A stretch of DNA of 64,000 bases. Source: Vibrio sp. RE88. Lineage in GTDB: Bacteria > Pseudomonadota > Gammaproteobacteria > Enterobacterales > Vibrionaceae. How positions within the stretch are numbered: the stretch's first letter is position 1; each line of letters begins with the position of its first letter. The notes under the pieces are model-generated. The model was not told the DNA's origin, ran no database searches, and saw nothing but the letters and a program-made list of their open reading frames with translations. Positions 18,496 through 25,934 of this stretch are shown here, piece by piece. A program made the position numbers and the translations under genes. Location of the stretch: NCBI RefSeq assembly GCF_013113835.1, contig NZ_VTYQ01000006.1, positions 310,001 to 374,000 on the forward strand, read 5' to 3'.

Positions 18496-18837
18496 CTAGT
18501 AAAATGGGCCGAATAAGAAGTTCAACAGCTCATTAAGTTCGTGTTCTGTTTTTATCTTGGCACGAATAGCCGCATCACCACGCTTTAAACCAGGAGAGGC
18601 GTACGTGTTACTGTGTCTGCCCTTTTCTTCTGGATACAAAACTTTATCGCAAGAAAGCTCCTCCAATGCGTCTATATTGTGAGGCAGCCAAACCAAGGCG
18701 TATTCGCCAGTGCTAGGCTGATCGATTTGCACAACAACACCAAAGCCTGAGGTAATGTCCCACGCCAACGCTTTTTTGGTTTCTCGAGTTGGAACACCCA
18801 GCTTGTTTGAAAATGCTGTTATCGTTTTATTCTTCAC
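18496..18837 (-). CDS. Hypothetical protein, 113 aa, between Zorya and type I RM
   Basis: I do not recognise this family. It is soluble with no signal peptide. It starts with a basic segment (MKNKTITAFSNKLGVPTRETKKA) and contains ITSGFGVVVQIDQP and the phrase ALVWLPH; it ends in a hydrophobic LLNFLFGPFY tail. It lies 115 nt after the zorC-like gene and 231 nt before hsdR on the same strand, so it could be the last gene of the Zorya transcript or stand alone. Coding is likely, given the uninterrupted frame with a strong start and no competing frame. A role in defence is only a guess from position. Confidence 0.6.
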   Translation of the reverse strand: MKNKTITAFSNKLGVPTRETKKALAWDITSGFGVVVQIDQPSTGEYALVWLPHNIDALEELSCDKVLYPEEKGRHSNTYASPGLKRGDAAIRAKIKTEHELNELLNFLFGPFY

Positions 18838-18951
18838 TGCTTTATCTCACTAGATTTTATCATGTGCGAATTCTACGACGTGCGCAGAAAACTGTGAGTT
18901 TTGTAAGCTTGTGAAAGTACAGGCTCAATCATAATGCACGACAAATACCTA

Positions 18952-20985
18952 CTAGTTTGGTATTTTCAATTCATCCAGCAAAGCTTTCGCTTTTGGTAAC
19001 AATGGTTTAAGCATTTTATCAGCACTGGCGGTGTTACGACGTTCTAACTCATTAAGTAAAATCATAATATTCGCCGCGTTCATTACATTTTGAGTTCGGG
19101 TGAAGAAGTAATTCACTTTATCTAATACTCTTACATCGCTCCAATGCTGAAGCCTCTCTTCTCTCGCCATAGCAGCTTCTTGATTCGCAGGTATATACGC
19201 CTCTACTGCTGACAGCAACCTAGCCGCTAAATCACTAGGGACAATATTGAATCTTCTCGCGGTTTCAAGTGCAACTTCATGTCCTTCCGAAGCCGCCTTA
19301 GCAATCCATTTCTCACCATATTGTCTGTTCTTTGGTGTTGATTGAGAGCCAAGCATCAATTTTTGACCTAATTGCCACATAGCTTCTGCATTGCCTTGGT
19401 TCGCTGCCTTCATGATATACAACTCATGATCTTCATCATTTCCGAGCTGCTTCGCCACTTGAGCTTTGGATAAGTAAACATTACTTTTTTGACGTAAACC
19501 AGACTGCTCGCCATATTTAGATGTCTTAAATTCAGTTTCCCAAAAGTGTTCTACCCAACGCTCTAATTTCCTCGCCCTTTCATCTAAATAACTTTGTTCA
19601 GGCTTTGGTAAACCACGAGTTTCGCTGTAACTATTGACGGCTGGAGGTAAGCCTTTGAAATAAGGAATATCGGGATTTGGTAACAGCTTAAATTTGGTTC
19701 GTAAAAGTTTCTCACAGAAATACTGCCACGATGTCAGATGGTCATGGACTTCGAGCTGCGACATTTCTCGTATGGCTTCAATGGTCAAGTCTACCGATTC
19801 AAACAGACGCTTTGCATTCCACTCTGTATTTTTGAAAAAGCGAGTTTCGCTCAGGTCTCCTCTCAAAAACTCAACGGCAATAATTTTGTCTAACTCAAAA
19901 ATCAACACTTCACATTGATAATTGGATTTATCAGACAACGCCTCAATTTGACCAGAAGGTGAATACCCTTGGCTCATCAGGTATTGAAGAGTTTGCGTAG
20001 GTAATAGTGCTCTTATTCGATTAAATCGAGAGCTATAGTTAGACCAAAACATAGTTCGGCTATGAACCTGTCTCGCTTCATGCTCCTCAAACTCAAGATG
20101 CTCTTTGCCATGTTCTGACGTCAACAATCTAGATATACTCTTAAGTTCGTAATAACTTGAAATGTTGAATTTCTTTTTGAGTATGCTTTTGCTTTGTTCA
20201 GACAAGGAGTACCAGAAAGAGTCATCACCCGTTGGTAAGCATTTTTCTTCGAGAATGTCTTCTACGTTTTTTCCGTAATCAAAGTCTTTGAAGTAGCTGA
20301 TTGCTGTATCGCAAAAAGCCAACTTATCATTGGTCGTTTTTAGGCTACGAAAACATTCTTGCAGCCATAAGTCCGCTGCGCTGGTGAGTGGCCTCGGAGC
20401 GGCTTTAACTAGCTCAGATGATAAATGACGTTCATACGAGTTCGCTTTGGGAAGGCGTAGATACCTCACGTAGCTCCTCGGAGTTCGATTGTTGTCAAAG
20501 CAATATTGGCTCATTGATTGGTAGTTTTGGCTTCTCATTGCTTGAAGCCAGTCAATCTTTTTCCTTTCTAAGTCTGCAAGTTCAGACACACCTTGAACAA
20601 TGTCCATACTTTGAATCAGATCGGGGATAATAGACGTTGGCTTACCGTCAAGCGTTAATGCTACTTTAAAAAATGCAATGTCCCCCAACGCGACATTGGT
20701 ACACATTGCATACCAAATAGCACGACAAGCATCGTTAACCTCACTCGCTTCGAGCTCATCCCACTGACTCTGGTTATCTAATGCATCTAGCCACTCCAAA
20801 ATCGAAATTTGGTCACTTTTCCCTTGGTCTACGAGTTGGATGATCTGTTTTATCGTTTTAGGAGGGAAGCTCGGTAAGTGACCTTCTAGATCTCCCATGT
20901 TGTAGAAATCATCAAATGACATTCTGTCGAGGCTATTTGCACCAGGGACGACAGGCTGATTAAAAGTAAAACCTTTATTACTCAA
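18952..20985 (-). CDS. zorC: ZorC-like protein with C-terminal Sel1-type repeats
   Basis: This 677-aa cytosolic protein follows the second zorA-zorB pair and overlaps zorB by 8 nt. The section at residues 310-440 looks like the EH-signature domain of Zorya type I ZorC: FWSNYSSRFNRIR (313-325), an IAVEFLRG segment with Glu372, then VHDHLTSWQYF with His414/416. In ZorC this region is thought to act with the helicase ZorD on invading DNA. Unusually, residues 515-580 carry Sel1-like repeats (AANQGNAEAMWQLGQ, then AASEGHEVALETA), usually protein-binding scaffolds. No zorD gene follows. ZorC is suggested by position and the E/H pair; it could be another Zorya effector such as those of type III. Confidence 0.62.
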   Translation of the reverse strand: MSNKGFTFNQPVVPGANSLDRMSFDDFYNMGDLEGHLPSFPPKTIKQIIQLVDQGKSDQISILEWLDALDNQSQWDELEASEVNDACRAIWYAMCTNVALGDIAFFKVALTLDGKPTSIIPDLIQSMDIVQGVSELADLERKKIDWLQAMRSQNYQSMSQYCFDNNRTPRSYVRYLRLPKANSYERHLSSELVKAAPRPLTSAADLWLQECFRSLKTTNDKLAFCDTAISYFKDFDYGKNVEDILEEKCLPTGDDSFWYSLSEQSKSILKKKFNISSYYELKSISRLLTSEHGKEHLEFEEHEARQVHSRTMFWSNYSSRFNRIRALLPTQTLQYLMSQGYSPSGQIEALSDKSNYQCEVLIFELDKIIAVEFLRGDLSETRFFKNTEWNAKRLFESVDLTIEAIREMSQLEVHDHLTSWQYFCEKLLRTKFKLLPNPDIPYFKGLPPAVNSYSETRGLPKPEQSYLDERARKLERWVEHFWETEFKTSKYGEQSGLRQKSNVYLSKAQVAKQLGNDEDHELYIMKAANQGNAEAMWQLGQKLMLGSQSTPKNRQYGEKWIAKAASEGHEVALETARRFNIVPSDLAARLLSAVEAYIPANQEAAMAREERLQHWSDVRVLDKVNYFFTRTQNVMNAANIMILLNELERRNTASADKMLKPLLPKAKALLDELKIPN

Positions 20986-21634
20986 CTGATTTCACCTCAG
21001 AGAAATAACCTAAGAACTCATCGTCTTTAAACTGGAATCTGAATTTCACTTTTCGATCTGCTGGATCTGTCGCTTCTTGGTTCGCCTCTATTGGCCCACG
21101 GCCTGAGATTATCGCTTTGTCAAAAAAAGGAAGTTTATGTTCAAAGTCCATACTATTTATGTACTTCGCTACACTATTAGCTCTTAAGACGCTAAGCTCC
21201 ATATTGCGATCAAAGGAACCTTCTGAACTTGAGTGCCCTTCAATCACAATACGGCTTACTTCATCAGACGTTTGCTCAGATTGGAATATCACGTCGGAAT
21301 AGATGGGGATAAATTGATCGAGAAATGCTTTACCAGAAGGCTTCAAACGGTACTCATTTCTATCAAATAGAATGGAATCCAATATAGAAATATCACCAGT
21401 TTCTGAATTAGCTTGAACTTCAATACCCGCTCCCTCTAACGCATCATTAATACCTTTAATAATCACAACTCGGGTAGTTTGACTATTTTCATGAACTTCC
21501 GAAATCTGTACTAAGGCACTAATCAATAACAATGCAAAAATCATCAAAAGCACGGACATCAGGTCGCCGATCGATAACCAAACCCCTGACTCTTCAGCGT
21601 CGGCTGTTCTCGGGCTTGTTCTCAACCCACGCAT
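20978..21634 (-). CDS. zorB: ZorB-like stator peptidoglycan-binding protein, second Zorya set
   Basis: This 218-aa protein has one N-terminal membrane segment (about residues 25-45) with the MotB-type aspartate at Asp24 (SIGDLM). An OmpA/MotB peptidoglycan-binding domain follows (about 90-210), marked by IEGHSSSEGSFDRNMELSVLRA. ZorB with ZorA forms an ion-driven inner-membrane motor that senses phage entry. The ATG overlaps the zorA stop by a base (TAATG), and the C-terminal end overlaps the zorC-like start. The DNA and protein differ clearly from the other zorB at 25,222-25,932, so this is not a recent duplication. Confidence 0.86.
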   Translation of the reverse strand: MRGLRTSPRTADAEESGVWLSIGDLMSVLLMIFALLLISALVQISEVHENSQTTRVVIIKGINDALEGAGIEVQANSETGDISILDSILFDRNEYRLKPSGKAFLDQFIPIYSDVIFQSEQTSDEVSRIVIEGHSSSEGSFDRNMELSVLRANSVAKYINSMDFEHKLPFFDKAIISGRGPIEANQEATDPADRKVKFRFQFKDDEFLGYFSEVKSVE

Positions 21635-23715
21635 TACGCTTCCACCTTAGTTACAGCTCGCTCGTCGGCTTCAAATTCTCGACGCTGTACTTGAGAGTTA
21701 ATCAAGTAACCTGCAGCTTGCGATAGCTTGTTATGGATAGAACTTGCTGCTGTATCAAAATCACTGAAGAAGCTTTCAAAGCTTTGGTTCGCCCTTGTGA
21801 AATATTCATCCATTGCTTTAGGTAGGTTTTCGGTAACGTCGTTAAACGTTGCAGCCGCTTTTGAATATTCTAATTTAAGCTGTCCAATCTCTCGGCCCAT
21901 AGTACGCGCTGCATCTTGCAGCTCAGCCATTTTCGAAGCTTCATTTAAACCAATAGCTTTGGCTACTTGCTCAATCGTTTTCGCTGACTTTTGTAATTCA
22001 GTGTGCTGAGCCGTTAGTTCTTGCAGCAAGTTGTGACGAGTCTGATACTCACTTTCAAAGACTTTACGGAAGTTTTCGACTACGCCATTTAAACCATCAC
22101 GTTGCTTGCCAAGACTATCTTCTAATAACGTGTTTTGCTGGCTGAAGTAATTGGTTAAGTTTTGCTGATACTGTTCGCGGAACGCTTCTAGCTCAGTTTG
22201 TACTGTTTGTGACATTGAAATAACTTTCTTATCGATATCACCAAGCCCTGAAATCAACTCATCTTTTGCAGATGACATCAGGCCACTCGCCTCTTCGCCT
22301 ACCGTCTCCAATACTTTGGTTTGGTTATCAAAAATGTCTTGCGACTCTTTCAACAAAGAAGCAATTCGACTTTCAACATTGTTGAATAGAGCTTGCTCAG
22401 CACTTTGTCGTTCTGAGAGCGCTTTATCCATTGAGTCTTTAATACCTTCGAAAGCAGAAGCAGCAGTTTCTGAGCTATGTTCAAAAGCAACACGCTGTTT
22501 ATCCATTCCCTCTGTTGCACTATTTAGCATTTGCTGCACCTCGTTAGCAATTGCTCCCATAGCGCCTTGGGTGTCATCTTTAAAGCTACTTAAGATCTCT
22601 TTAAGCGACTCAGCAAAACCTTGGAGTTTAACCATGGTTTCTTGTTGGAATCTGTCGATTGTTTCTACTGTTTCAGCAGTACGCGTCATTACTTGTTCAA
22701 CGTTGCGGTTGAGTAGCTCCGATACTTCGTTGTTTTTCTCTACTGCGCTCGCTGTTTTCTCTAGTTCTGCTACAACAGGTTCAATCAGCTGGGTTTTCAT
22801 TTCACCGATCATAAGCTCCATCAGATCTTTCTGATTTTGCTCTTTTATCTCTTTAAGAAGAGAAAGTTCGTTTTTGATTCCTTCTAAGGCGGGTGACATC
22901 TGTTTTTCAATTGACTCTGTCACTGCTGTTGAAATCGTGCTCGCTATGATTTCACCATCAAATGATTGCCCTAAAGCAGACAATTGAGTGACAACTGAGT
23001 CCATGCTCCCACCCAAATTCTCCATTACAAGCGCAGAGTTTAGCTGAGCATCAATCACTTCTTGTTGGTTTTCATTGGAAATGTTTTTCAAATACATGAT
23101 TGGGCTAGCTTCTAGATATTGGCTAGCAATAATAGAGATAAAATCACCCTGTTTTTTCGCAATCGTACTCGAAGATGCCTTCATAACAGCCATAAATACA
23201 GCGGATAATGATAAGCCAACTAACGAAGTGTAAAATGCAGTTTTCATGCCTTCCAATAATAACGCGGCTGATGCTAAAAGGGCTTTCGATTCACCTGTCA
23301 TGGAGAACTCACTGAGACCCAAAGTGATACCTAAAAAAGTACCTGTAATACCTAAACTCGTTAGAAGTGCTGGTACTAATTTGTATCGACTGGCATCAAA
23401 GCTTGGTAGCATTTGTGTTACTGGAGATTTAGATAACCACTTACCTTGTTTAGACTCGACTAAAAGCGACTCACCTTCAACGTCATAAACTAAGTGTTCT
23501 GTTACCCAAACTAATTCATCTTTACTCAATTTAGCTATTGGTAGCCGGCCATCGCTGAACCTTTCGCTAAGCGATGCTATGGCAGATAGCCTACTTTTCT
23601 CATCAGAGTTAGTCTTCCACTCTCTATATAGAAAAAAATTAAAGCACACTATAGTTGTACCTATGATCACTGCAGTCACGGGTTCGCTGAATAAATTCAA
23701 AATAAATTGAAACAT
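21634..23715 (-). CDS. zorA: ZorA-like MotA/TolQ-family motor protein with long coiled-coil tail, second Zorya set
   Basis: The 693-aa protein has an N-terminal membrane segment (about 14-30) and a pair typical of MotA/ExbB channels: LVPALLTSLGITGTFLGI (113-130) and AFYTSLVGLSLSAVFMAVM (160-178). Residues 220-660 are a long heptad-rich coiled coil, the cytosolic tail of ZorA that signals to the effectors. Length and the spacer between the first and second membrane segments resemble type I ZorA more than the shorter ZorA at 25,935-27,710. It starts 7 nt after the 112-aa gene and is coupled to zorB. Confidence 0.87.
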   Translation of the reverse strand: MFQFILNLFSEPVTAVIIGTTIVCFNFFLYREWKTNSDEKSRLSAIASLSERFSDGRLPIAKLSKDELVWVTEHLVYDVEGESLLVESKQGKWLSKSPVTQMLPSFDASRYKLVPALLTSLGITGTFLGITLGLSEFSMTGESKALLASAALLLEGMKTAFYTSLVGLSLSAVFMAVMKASSSTIAKKQGDFISIIASQYLEASPIMYLKNISNENQQEVIDAQLNSALVMENLGGSMDSVVTQLSALGQSFDGEIIASTISTAVTESIEKQMSPALEGIKNELSLLKEIKEQNQKDLMELMIGEMKTQLIEPVVAELEKTASAVEKNNEVSELLNRNVEQVMTRTAETVETIDRFQQETMVKLQGFAESLKEILSSFKDDTQGAMGAIANEVQQMLNSATEGMDKQRVAFEHSSETAASAFEGIKDSMDKALSERQSAEQALFNNVESRIASLLKESQDIFDNQTKVLETVGEEASGLMSSAKDELISGLGDIDKKVISMSQTVQTELEAFREQYQQNLTNYFSQQNTLLEDSLGKQRDGLNGVVENFRKVFESEYQTRHNLLQELTAQHTELQKSAKTIEQVAKAIGLNEASKMAELQDAARTMGREIGQLKLEYSKAAATFNDVTENLPKAMDEYFTRANQSFESFFSDFDTAASSIHNKLSQAAGYLINSQVQRREFEADERAVTKVEA

Positions 23716-23722
23716 GATAGGC

Positions 23723-24061
23723 CTATTGATTTAGTAAGTTTTGTAATTCTTGGGGAGTAAACAGCTCTTCGGCGATTCTTACCGGAAGGTGCTCAGCATC
23801 GGTACGTAATGTGTCATTAATACGTATAGGGTTCTTGAGCCTGACGCTATACATGACCTCACCATGGTCGTCGCTGTCGGTTGCCACTTTTAAATAGACG
23901 TATTCTGGGAACTCACGTAGTAAGGTAGCTTGCAACGATGACTTTGTATCGCGAAAAGATTTTGTAGCAACAAAATCGTTTCCAAATTCATCACGAGATA
24001 GTTTCCATGCATGATTGATGGTAATTATTCTCTCAAGGATTTCATCAAAACGTATTCTCAC
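23723..24061 (-). CDS. Hypothetical protein, 112 aa, linking the two Zorya modules
   Basis: I do not recognise this family. It is a small soluble alpha/beta protein with FDEILERIITINHAWKLSRD near the N-terminus, SLQATLLREFPEYVYLKV in the middle and a helical tail ending in TPQELQNLLNQ. It lies 22 nt after zorE and 7 nt before the second zorA, so it must be translated from the same mRNA as both Zorya sets. It has no nuclease, helicase or membrane motif. It may be an accessory or regulatory subunit, or an immunity-type protein; the sequence does not decide. Confidence 0.7.
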   Translation of the reverse strand: MRIRFDEILERIITINHAWKLSRDEFGNDFVATKSFRDTKSSLQATLLREFPEYVYLKVATDSDDHGEVMYSVRLKNPIRINDTLRTDAEHLPVRIAEELFTPQELQNLLNQ

Positions 24062-24083
24062 GTTGTCTCTCCTAATACATAAC

Positions 24084-25220
24084 CTACCAACGTAAATTCC
24101 CCGCTTGAGATCGATAGTCTGCTAAAAATTCATTGGCCGTGAGCACATGCCAACCTTCATTGTTTGCATCTTCAATATCATTCGTTGATATAGCAATGCC
24201 AAACTTGTGCTTAGGCCAAGCTAGCTCAATTTTTGCGGCTAGGTCACCGAAAGAATCAGAGATATAGAACCCGACCTCTGGCAAAGTTGTTCCAAAGTCT
24301 TTACAAGCATGCAAAACACCATGTAAGCCAGGGTCTGCAAAATCAAATAGACATTGCCAATTACCTAGATCTTCTAATAATCCTTGTTCGTTCCGTAGTT
24401 TGTTAATTAGCTGCCTTTCTGAGTGGCTTACAGCCATATGCGAGTGCATAGGCTGTTTACTGTGACAATCTATGCATAGAGCTTTAAGGTTTTTGGGACG
24501 GTTGTCAGACTTCACTCCACTTACGTGGTGCACATGAAGAAGATGACGATGTGAGCGAAGATTTACATCACATTGTTCGCAAGTGAAATTCTTATCAACA
24601 CGATAATGTGAAGACACTTTCGTCCAGTTTTCACTGTACCCTGTTTCCGCCGTCTCTGCCTGACGTGAAGGCATATGAGGGAAGAAAGAGCTGTATGTTG
24701 CGAAGAATTCAGCCATATCGAATCCATCAAAGATAGTATTTCGGTCACTACCAGAGGAGTAACCTTGATAGTTAAGCTGCCCTAAACAGAACTTACAGAT
24801 TTTAAGCCTCGCTTTTCCTTCTTCTTGCTGCCCCTCACAATAGGACGATCCTGAGATCGGAAACTCTCCAGAAGTATCATTGATTACAACATAGCGCTCA
24901 AATCGACCTTCAGAACGCATCGATTTCAGTTTTGAGCAATCCGCTACATGAAACTTATTGCCAGTTTCAGGCTTTCGAATAACATTCTGTACAGACGAAC
25001 CGTGATCCTTGATGTACAAAAGCACTTGTCGGCCTTTGTAACTTAGTAAGCCTGAATCTACATCGACATCTTTTAGCTCTACATCTTTACCGCTTGCAAG
25101 TTCAAGGTCGAGTTTCTCGATACTGGTTTCGACAAATGCTAAATTGAAGTCGCCTTTCTTTTCTGGCGCCATTAGGGTCACTGCCGCATTAAGGTTTTTG
25201 AAGCTAATATTGAGTTTCAA
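24084..25220 (-). CDS. zorE: ZorE-type HNH endonuclease, Zorya type II effector
   Basis: This 378-aa protein has an HNH nuclease core at residues 214-253: CEQC (214-217), LHVHHVSG (His231/His232), an asparagine loop SDNRPKNLKALC, then CIDCH (249-253). A first half with its own Cys/His set (FHVADC near 90-95, CKFC near 142-145) probably forms a zinc-stabilised platform. The C-terminal part looks alpha/beta. Type II Zorya is defined as ZorA, ZorB and the HNH protein ZorE, thought to nick or cut phage DNA when the motor is triggered. It starts 1 nt after zorB and ends 22 nt before the 112-aa gene. All HNH residues are present. Confidence 0.84.
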   Translation of the reverse strand: MKLNISFKNLNAAVTLMAPEKKGDFNLAFVETSIEKLDLELASGKDVELKDVDVDSGLLSYKGRQVLLYIKDHGSSVQNVIRKPETGNKFHVADCSKLKSMRSEGRFERYVVINDTSGEFPISGSSYCEGQQEEGKARLKICKFCLGQLNYQGYSSGSDRNTIFDGFDMAEFFATYSSFFPHMPSRQAETAETGYSENWTKVSSHYRVDKNFTCEQCDVNLRSHRHLLHVHHVSGVKSDNRPKNLKALCIDCHSKQPMHSHMAVSHSERQLINKLRNEQGLLEDLGNWQCLFDFADPGLHGVLHACKDFGTTLPEVGFYISDSFGDLAAKIELAWPKHKFGIAISTNDIEDANNEGWHVLTANEFLADYRSQAGNLRW

Positions 25221-25221
25221 A

Positions 25222-25932
25222 TTAAACCTCTTCTAGGATCTTACGAATCTGCTCTTCGGCATTGGTTATAACTCTAAACGATACTCGACGTGATTTTTGC
25301 TCATCTTCTGCACCTAACTTATCCAACGCGATTTTAGATGAAGAATAACCAACTGCGGCTACGTTTTGCTTTACCCAGTGATAGTGTTCAATCACTACAG
25401 ACTCTAGGCTCATGATATAGCCCAGAACTGCTCGTGTGCGAGATTGAGAAAGTCTCATGTTATTAAAATAGGCTTCATAGTCCGTTGAATCGTGATTCCA
25501 ACGGCTTGAAGTGTGACCTTCAATTTTGATTTCTTGAATGATGGGTTTATACGATTCTAATACAGTTAAATAGCGAGGGATAAAATCGTCGAGAATCAAC
25601 TGAAACTTATCGTTAAGCTCCGCTTTGCCGTTAGCAAATAAAACATCAGGAGCAGTAAAGTTGAAACTTAACGTCTCACGATCAATTTCCGCTCCCCATT
25701 GCTGCAAGTCAGTTTCAAACTCTTCATATAGAGCGAGATAAATCGCTTTTTGTGTCTGCTGATATGTTTCAGCGACTTCTTTTATTTTGTCACGCTCAAC
25801 CATGGCATCCCGCATTAGAGCAACAGAAATGAAGAGAAAGACCATCATCAGACCTGCCATTAGATCTGATACGGACATCCAATGCTCACCACTATCGCTG
25901 TGCTTTTTCGAACTTCCGAAAACCTTATCCAT
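25222..25932 (-). CDS. zorB: ZorB stator peptidoglycan-binding protein, Zorya type II
   Basis: The 236-aa protein has one membrane segment (about 24-42) with the ion-pathway aspartate at Asp23 (SVSDLMAGLMMVFLF), a linker, and an OmpA-like C-terminal domain with IKIEGHTSSRW and LSQSRTRAVLGYI, ending in a KSRRVSFRV phrase. It pairs with the ZorA encoded 2 nt upstream to form the peptidoglycan-anchored motor of a Zorya system, and is followed after 1 nt by the HNH effector. Residues and length fit the family. Confidence 0.88.
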   Translation of the reverse strand: MDKVFGSSKKHSDSGEHWMSVSDLMAGLMMVFLFISVALMRDAMVERDKIKEVAETYQQTQKAIYLALYEEFETDLQQWGAEIDRETLSFNFTAPDVLFANGKAELNDKFQLILDDFIPRYLTVLESYKPIIQEIKIEGHTSSRWNHDSTDYEAYFNNMRLSQSRTRAVLGYIMSLESVVIEHYHWVKQNVAAVGYSSSKIALDKLGAEDEQKSRRVSFRVITNAEEQIRKILEEV

Positions 25933-25934
25933 AA

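Noticed and set aside
22316..22834. 172-codon plus-strand frame opposite the second zorA
   Set aside because: Antisense to a coiled-coil coding region, whose composition gives long open shadows.
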